Part shown: positions 57,181 to 64,000 of the stretch, in pieces
Layout of the letters: each line of letters starts with the position of its first letter
Position numbering within the stretch: position 1 is the first letter of the stretch
Assembly: GCA_009763385.1 (NCBI GenBank)
Contig: CM019822.1
Span: forward strand, 5,364,127-5,428,126
Direction of reading: 5' to 3'
DNA: 64,000 nt
From: Coix lacryma-jobi var. lacryma-jobi
Lineage: Eukaryota; Streptophyta; Magnoliopsida; Poales; Poaceae
Notes under the pieces: model-generated
What the model saw: only the letters and a program-made list of their open reading frames with translations
What the model was told of the DNA's origin: nothing
The model's database searches: none
Translations under genes and position numbers: made by a program

Positions 57181-59825
57181 ATGGCTTCTCCCCCTCCTCC
57201 GTTCTCTGCTGGTGCCGTCGTCTGGTTCGGGAGCCTCGAGTTCCTGGCCACCGGCAGCGGCAACGAGCTGACTTTGCTTTCCACGGAGAGCCCGAGCGGA
57301 GGGCGTGCCACACCACCCCGCGCGGGGGGCGTGGCACGTCGCCCGCACCACCACGCGTCGCCACCTTGTGAGCGGCGCCGTCGTCATCATCGCCGCCAGG
57401 CACAGGCGGTGCCCGCGGCGTACACCCACTTCCCCGCGGCCGGCGCAGAGCCCCCGAGGGGAAACCTGCCCGGCGCACGGCCGGAAACTTCCAGGGCGCA
57501 CGCGCACTCCCCCAGCGAGTTCGCGTTCGTCATGCACGCGGACCGGGAGCCTAGCCAGAGGCCCCCGAGCCGTGCTCCGTCGACGCTACCTGGCCTCCTC
57601 CCGCACGGGGTGTACCGCTCTCGACGCCAGCGGCCCCCGTTCGGCCTCAACAACTCTGCAGCTGCTTACGCCCACCACCTCGACGAGCGTCATCAGGGCC
57701 GGGCGGCGGCAGAGCGGAAGGAACGTCCGGGCGTGCTCCTACGAGCCACCACCAACCTGGAGGTCGTCTACCCCGCACACATCGACCGCGGCTTCTCACG
57801 AGTCGTCGAGCCACCATCGGAGAGTGGTACCGCGAGCTGCAGTCCCAGCATGACCCAGGGCAACGCGACGTCAACAGCTCTGACTCCGACGAGTACGACT
57901 ACCACGACCCTGACCTCTGGGATCCCACTAGGGAGTGCTTCCAGCTCGAGGGGATCGTAAGCGATACCGAGGACCACGGCGACGACAACAGGCCGGCGCT
58001 CAACCTCGAAGAGCCCGGAGACGTGGCTGCGGCAGGCGGATCACGCGTTCAGGGGAGGAACGAACCCCCGGCACCGGTTGCACCATCTCGGCACAGCGAC
58101 GACCGGGCGGCGCAGCTCGCACAGCTGCGGGAGGCCATCGCCAAGGCTGAGGAGGACCGACAACGCCTACTGCAGCTCGAGAAAACCCTAGTGCAGGAAC
58201 AAGCCCAGCCTCGAGGCGCCGGTGTTCGTGGCCGCGCTCGAGAGGTCCACCGGCAGATCCTCGAGGATGGGGCACCAGCACGCCCCGAGGTACGTTTCCC
58301 GCGAGCCGGACAGAACGTGGTGGCGGCCGCAATGCTGCTCCGCGATCTACCCGCCGTCTCCAACCCTGACGCCAGGCGCATGCTCGGGGAAATGAAGAAC
58401 CTCCTCGAGACAGCCGCTGTGCAGCAGGCCGAGAGCTCGGCCTCGCGACAGCGCGGGGCGGCCTCGGGGAAGCCAGCAGACGCGCCCTGCAACGAGCGGG
58501 AGATGTCCGTCCACCAGCCGGACGCCCCTCGAGCCAGGCTAGTCCGGGAACGGATCGTCGACGACAGGCCACCTCGAGATGCCAATGACGCCCGCAACGA
58601 CATCAACCGACGGCGCAAGGACAAAGGGGCCGAGGAGCGTGGCTATAACGCCCATCGAGGAGGGCGTTACGACAGCGACGAGGACCGGCAAGCCCTCGAG
58701 CCCCCGGGCCCCAGGGTCTTCAGCCGGGCCATCCGCAGCTCAACCCTCCCCGACCGCTTTCGACCACCGACCAACGTCGTGAAGTATGACGGGGAGGTCG
58801 AGCCCAAGCTATGGCTCTCTGACTTTCGCCTGGGCTGCCAACTGGGCGGGGCGAAGAGCGACGACCGCGTGATCATACGCCAACTCCCACTCTACCTCTC
58901 GGACACCGCCCGTCGGTGGCTCGAAGGGCTCCCGCCGAATCTGATCCACGACTGGGCTGACCTAGTCAGGGTCTTCGATGGGAATTTCAAGGGAACTTGC
59001 GTGCGCCCAGGCAACCCCTGGAACCTGCGACGTTGCAGGCAGACAGCTGACGAGCCCCTCCGCGACTTCGCTCGGCGATTCTCGAAGCAGCGCCTCGAGC
59101 TCCCCCATGTGCCTGATGAGGATGTCATCTCAGCGTTCCTCGCAGGCACGACCTACCAAGAGCTGGTCCACGAGCTAGGGCGCTACCGTCCCAAGACGGT
59201 CGAGGAGCTGATGGATCGTGTCACCAGCTTTGCCTCAGGCGACGAGGCAGTGGGGGCCTTCTTTGGCCGTTCCACGGACAAAGGCAAGGCGGTGGCCGCA
59301 CCGGAGGGCTCGAGCAAGGGCAACGACGTCAGGAACCGCAGCAACAACAACAACAAAAAGAAGAAAAACAAAGGCAAATGTCAGAAGGCAAAGCGCGACG
59401 CCGATGACGATGACGATGAAGAAGTGCTCATGGGCGTCCTCGACCATAAGAAGCCTCGAGGCCCCCCTGACGGGGCTGTCTTCGACCAAATGCTCGAGGA
59501 CCCCTGCCCTTATCACAAGGGCCCCGTGAATCACAAGTTGAAGGACTGCCGACTGCTGAAGGGCTTCTACTCCAAGCTCGACGACAAGAAGGAGGACGTG
59601 CCTAAGGGCAAGGACAACAATCGACGCGATGACGGGGACGCGGACTTCCCCCCGGTGCGCGACTGCTTCATGATCTACGGGGGCCCGACCGTCGGGCTCT
59701 CAGCTCGAGAGAGAAAGAAGGAGCGCCGGGAGATCTTTGCACTCCGCCACGACGCCCCCGGTACCTCGACTGGTCTGATGCGTCGATCACGTTCGACCGT
59801 GACGACCATCCGGATCATGTCGTAA
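57181..59825 (+). pseudogene. Gypsy gag (capsid/nucleocapsid), frameshifted
   Basis: The first ATG after the primer site opens a Pro/Arg-rich N-terminal region. A single-base shift near 57820 is needed to reach the long frame with WYRELQSQH and then a coiled coil (AQLAQLREAIAKAEEDRQRL). The capsid core (about 58750-59240; KYDGEVEPKLWLSDF, RRWLEGLPPNLIHDWADL, FARRFSKQR) is of the retrotransposon gag type. A Lys/Asn/Asp-rich segment and the zinc-binding-like CPYHKGPVNHKLKDC follow. The frame ends at 59825, but the protease continues in another frame from about 59758, at a run of five C, suggesting another one-base change. Confidence 0.8.
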
Positions 59826-60454
59826 ACCCAGGAGCATACCCTCTTGTCGTCGACCCCGTCATCGTCGATGTACGGTTCTCCAAGGTGTTGATGGATTGGG
59901 GCTCGAGCCTCAACATCATATACCTCGAGACCCTCGACCTCCTGGGGATCTCGAGGGACCAGCTCCGACCCAGCGTCGGGGGGTTCCACGGAGTCGTAGC
60001 AGGGAAGAAGGCCCACCCCCTCGGGCGCATCGACCTACCTGTCTGCTTTGGCACACCGGCCAACTTCCGTCGGGAGACGCTCACCTTCGAGGTGGTCGGG
60101 TTCCGAGGAACCTACCACGCCATCATCGGCAGGCCCGGCTACGCCAAGTTCATGGCGGTCCCCAACTACACATACTTGAAGCTCAAGATGCCGGGGCCGA
60201 AAGGGGTCATCACCGTCGACACCTCCTACGAGCACGCGTACCACTGCGACGTGGAGTGCGTCGAGCGTGGGGAGGCCAACGTCCACCTCGATTCGCTCGA
60301 GGCCCTAGCAGCTCTGGCCACCGAGGAGGCCCCTGAAGCAAAGCGCCACGCTGGCACCTTCGAGCCGGCAGAACACACCAAGCAGATACCCGTCGACCCG
60401 ACCTCGACCGACGGCAAGACGCTAGCCATCAGCCCCAGCCTCGAGCCTAAATAG
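59760..60454 (+). pseudogene. Gypsy aspartic protease region
   Basis: The frame with VDVRFSKVLMDWGSSLNIIY has the retropepsin-like position of the catalytic loop, but reads DWGSS where D(S/T)G is usual. GTYHAIIGRPGYAKF follows, the C-terminal protease motif. A TAG stop at 60452-60454 separates it from the reverse transcriptase in the same frame. Likely inactive here. Confidence 0.75.
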
Positions 60455-61681
60455 GAGGCAGTGCTCGTCGACTTTCTCCGCGCAAACATCGACATGTTTG
60501 CGTGGAGCCCCTCGGACATGCCAGGCATACCGAGGGGAGTCGCCGAGCACGCCTTGGAGATCCAGGTCGCGTCCAGACCGGTGAGGCAACGCCTGCGCCG
60601 CTTCGACGAAGAGAAGCGCAGGATCATCGGCGAGGAGGTGCACAAACTTTTGGCGGCTGGATTCATCAAGGAGGTATTTCACCCGGAGTGGCTAGCTAAT
60701 CCTGTACTAGTTAGGAAAAAGAATGAAAAAATGCGGATGTGTGTAGACTACACTGGTTTGAATAAAGCATGTCCAAAAGTTCCATTTCCTTTAACTAGAA
60801 TTGATCAGATTGTCGATTCCATTGCGGGGTGCAAAGTGCTTTCATTTCTCGATGCGTATTCCGGCTACCACCAGATTAAAATGAAAGAATCCGACGAGCT
60901 CGCTGCCTCTTTTGTTACGCCTTTCGGCATGTATTGCTACGTTACAATGCCCTTCGGCCTTCGAAACGCCGGGGCAACGTATCAGCGTTGCATGCAGCAT
61001 ATCTTTGGCGAACACATAGGCAAAACCGTCGAGGCCTACGTCGATGACATCGTGGTTAAGACCAACAAAGTCGGGGACCTCATCAGCGATCTCGAGACCA
61101 CGTTCGAGTGCCTCCGGGCCAAGAATGTGAAACTCAACCCCGAGAAATTTGTCTTTGGTGTGCCTCGGGGCATGCTACTTGGCTACATTGTCTCACAACG
61201 GGGGATCGAGGCCAACCCCGAAAAAATCTCAGCAGTCACGAGGATGGGCCCAATTCGAGACCTCAAGGGCGTACAGAAGGTGACGGGCTGTCTAGCCGCT
61301 CTCAGCAGGTTCATCTCGAGGCTAGGGGAAAAGGCGCTACCCCTCTACTGCCTGCTGAAGAAAACGGAATGCTTTGCGTGGACCCTTGAAGCCGAGGAGG
61401 CCCTAACCAAGTTGAAAGGGTTGCTGACTTCCGCGCCAATTCTCGTGCCACCACGACCAGCCCAGAGAGACGATCCCCCCGAGCCTCTCCTCCTCTATGT
61501 GGCCGCAACCACCCAGGTGGTCAGCGCGGTCGTAGCCATCGAGAGGCACGAGGAGGGTCACGCGTTACCGGTCCAACGGCCGGTGTACTTCATCAGTGAG
61601 GTGCTCTCCGAGGCCAAGGTCCGGTACCCACACATCCAGAAGCTGCTCTACGGCATCATCATCACGAGGCGCAAGCTCTAG
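60455..61681 (+). pseudogene. Gypsy reverse transcriptase and first RNase H
   Basis: Uninterrupted from the stop at 60454 to a TAG at 61679-61681. RT motifs in order: EWLANPVLVRKKNEKMRMCV, FLDAYSGYHQIKM, MPFGLRNAGATYQR and the catalytic YVDD (about 61037). The connection and RNase H-like domain follow (CFAWTLEAEEAL, LLLYVAATTQVV), cut near its end by the stop. The domain copies element RNA to DNA inside particles. Confidence 0.85.
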
Positions 61682-63711
61682 CACTACTTCCTCGCTCATC
61701 CCGTAACGGTGGTGTCATCCTTCCCCCTCGGAGAGATCATCAACAATCGGGAGGCCACGGGGCGCATCGCCAAGTGGTCTGCTGAGCTAATGGGGGAGGC
61801 CATCACCTACGCTCCACGAAAAGCCATCAAGTCGCAAGCGTTGGCGGACTTCGTTGCCGAATGGACCGACACCCAGCTCCCGCCAGCACAAATCCAAGCC
61901 GAGCTTTGGACTATGTACTTCGACGGATCCCTCATGAAGACGGGGGCAGGCGCAGGCCTGCTCTTCGTCTCACCCCTCGGAGTCCACATGCGCTACCTGC
62001 TGTGTCTGCACTTCCCCGCCTCCAACAACGTCGCCGAGTACGAGACCCTCGTCAATGGGCTGCGTATCGCCCTCGAGCTCGGGGTCCGACGCCTCGACGC
62101 TCGGGGGGACTCGCAGCTCGTCATCAACCAGGTCATGAAGGCCTCGAGCTGCGTCGACCCCAAGATGGAAGCATACTGCGGAGAAGTACGCAAGCTAGAA
62201 GACAAATTCTACGGCCTCGAGCTCAACCACATCGCTCGAAAGTACAACGAGGCCGCAGACGAGCTGGCAAAGTTGGCGTCCACGCGCGACACGGTTCCAC
62301 CAGATGTCTTCTCGAGGGACGTTTTCGAGCCATCCGTCAAAATCGGCCCGGGGGCTGGCCCCTCGACGCCACCCCTCGAGCCAGACACGGGGGCTCGACC
62401 ATCAACGCCACCCCTCGAGAACGACCCCTCGACATCCGCTGAGGCAATGCAGGTTGACACGCCCGCCTCTTCTTCATCACGACCCCTCGACTGGCGGACG
62501 CCCTTCCTCGACTACCTGACACAAGGCGTGCTACCAGAAGACAAGACGGAGGCCCGACGCATCGCTCGAAGGGCCAAGACCTACGTCATCTACGGCGATG
62601 AACGAGAGCTGTACCGTCGAAGCCCATCGGGAATCCTTCAGCGCTGCATCCCCCTCGAGGAAGGACGCAGACTCCTCGACGACATGCACTCGGGGGCTTG
62701 CGGCCATCACGCAGCGCCAAGGACCTTGGTGGGAAACGCCTTCCGCCAAGGCTTCTACTGGCCAACCGCCATCGGAGACGCCAAGCGCCTGGTTCGAGCT
62801 TGCCAAGGGTGTCAGTTCTACGCCAAGCAAACGCACCAGCCCGCCCACGCCCTGCAGATGATCCCCGTCACTTGGCCATTTGCCGTCTGGGGGCTCGACC
62901 TCGTGGGTCCCCTCAAGATGACAACTGGAAAGTGTTCGCATGTGCTCGTGGCCATCGACAAGTTCACCAAGTGGATCGAGGCTAAGCCCATAGGCGACCC
63001 CACCTCCGGGAGGGCCGTCGAGTTCATCGCCGACATCATGTATCGGTTTGGGGTGCCTAACGTCATCATCACTGACAATGGCACGCAATTCACGGGCAAA
63101 AAGTTCACCAGCTTCTGCGACGACAACAACATCCACGTGAGCTGGGCCTCGGTTGCATACCCTCAATGCAACGGGCAGGTCGAGCGCGCCAACGGCATGA
63201 TACTCCACGGGCTGAAGCTGAGGCTCTTCAAGACCCTCAAGAATTTCGGAAAGGGGTGGGCTGCAGAGCTCCCCTCGGTACTGTGGGCCTTAGGACTACG
63301 CCGAGTCGAGCCACCGGGTTCACTCCGTTCTTCCTAACCTACGACGCCGAGGCTGTCTTGCCTACGGACCTCGAGTACGGCTCCCCTCGTCTTCGAGCCT
63401 ACAACGAGCAATCCAACGATGAGAGGCTCGCCAACGCCAAGGACCAGCTCGAGGAGGCCCGAGACGTGACGCTCATCAACTCCGCGCGCTACCAACAAAC
63501 ACTTCGACGCTACCACGACAAGCACGTGCGCAAGATGGACCTGGCGGTGGGGGACCTCGTGCTTCGACGTCTGCAAGATAATCGAGGGCGCCACAAGCTC
63601 ACCCCTCCGTGGGAGGGCCCATATACCGTAGCTAAGGTGCTCAAGCCAGGAACATACAAGCTCCACGATGGTCAAGGCAGGATCCTGACGAACGCGTGGA
63701 ACATATCTTAG
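61682..63711 (+). pseudogene. Gypsy second RNase H and integrase
   Basis: After the stop the same frame continues with the archaeal-type RNase H (TMYFDGSLMKTGAGAGLLF, NNVAEYETLVNGLRIAL), a Pro-rich spacer, and the integrase: zinc finger (CGHH...CQGC), catalytic segments WGLDLVGPL, ITDNGTQF and GQVERANG. A frame change near 63288 (an extra T in CCTTAGG) ends the first frame at 63337. The rest of the integrase (FTPFFLTYDAEAVLP, WEGPYTVAKVL) reads in the next frame to the stop at 63711. Confidence 0.85.
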
Positions 63712-64000
63712 CTACGTCGCTTCTACCCTTAAAGGCCTCGAGGCCTTGTTCATTTTGTTGCTTTGTACAAACATGATTAATATGAATGAGCAAACTCGTG
63801 CACCGTCTTTCATATTACTTAGCAACTTAAGGTAGCCTCAACCCTGCCTTGCTCAGGGTCGAGCCTCCCTCGGGGGCTGACAGGGGGGACCCCCCCAGAC
63901 TCCGGAAAAAGCGCGTTTTTCTTTTCAAAAATTCAACCCTTATCTCGATTCGCATCTCGAGCGCACTAGCAACGTCTAAGTCCATAGATACCTCGAGCCT
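63712..64000 (+). other. 3' internal non-coding part of the Gypsy element
   Basis: Contains AGGCCTCGAGGCCT, a palindrome near 63733, and a G/C-rich stretch (63870-63900). The polypurine tract and 3' LTR are not yet reached. Confidence 0.5.

Larger units (their letters stand above)
55788..64000 (+). mobile_element. Tat-type Gypsy LTR retrotransposon, 3' part outside the window
   Basis: 5' LTR, primer site, gag, protease, reverse transcriptase, RNase H, a second RNase H and integrase follow in Gypsy order. A second, archaeal-type RNase H before the integrase marks the Tat lineage (established). The 3' LTR is not reached: no TGTCGGGGG start appears before 64000. Coding is interrupted by two in-frame stops and about three single-base shifts, so this copy is not autonomous unless some are sequencing errors. 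Confidence 0.92.

Noticed and set aside
57305..57853. 182-codon frame beside the Gypsy gag N-terminus
   Set aside because: Arg/Pro-rich shadow of the GC-rich gag leader, without a domain.
58000..58624. Antisense frames of 190-191 codons over gag
   Set aside because: Shadows of the high-GC gag frame. The plus strand has the recognised gag domain.
1..64000. CRISPR array, phage, operon or bacterial defence system
   Set aside because: No regularly spaced repeats, ribosome-binding sites or operon structure. Spliced genes and plant transposons show nuclear plant DNA.

Overview
The window reads as nuclear DNA of a grass, most likely an Andropogoneae species such as sorghum or a close relative (inference). 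The reasons are GC-rich first exons, dense small MITEs of the Stowaway and Tourist types, large Copia and Gypsy LTR retrotransposons, and a cluster of intron-containing F-box/PP2-B genes. No bacterial-type genes, CRISPR arrays or recognisable rRNA/tRNA genes were seen. Only four ordinary host genes look intact.

Layout: 1-8234 is intergenic DNA with MITEs and a 206-bp tandem duplication. 8240-18130 is a complete, very young LTR element: two 2457-bp LTRs with two differences seen, and an AGCGC target duplication on both sides. It carries only a gag-type gene with four zinc knuckles and no pol. 19724-26840 is an intact 15-exon gene for the epsilon (catalytic) subunit of eIF2B, 732 codons when spliced. 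28924-30746 and 32226-34071 are two tandem three-exon F-box/PP2-B (Nictaba-like lectin) genes. A 72-bp PP2-B relic follows at 34865-34936, and a third intact paralogue lies at 52208-53623.

The 18 kb between the second and third PP2-B genes is a transposon nest. It contains Stowaway copies of one family, a long foldback element, TTA/TAA-flanked Tourist MITEs, a poly(A)-tailed retroposed segment with a 10-bp target duplication, and a 6.4-kb PIF/Harbinger element (42099-48521). The Harbinger element still shows its two convergent genes, a transposase and a Myb/SANT-like ORF1. The transposase is split by a 2971-bp solo LTR (TSD GGAAC) and truncated before its catalytic domain. ORF1 carries frameshifts.

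From 55788 to the window edge runs a Tat-type Gypsy retrotransposon: 5' LTR, gag, protease, RT, two RNase H domains and integrase. It has two in-frame stops and about three frameshifts, and its 3' LTR lies outside the window.

How the genes work together: eIF2B-epsilon is a housekeeping translation factor unrelated to its neighbours. The PP2-B genes form a local duplicated family that probably encodes substrate receptors of SCF ubiquitin ligases with a carbohydrate-binding domain. The rest is a record of nested transposition, including young or structurally unusual elements that are the main points of interest.
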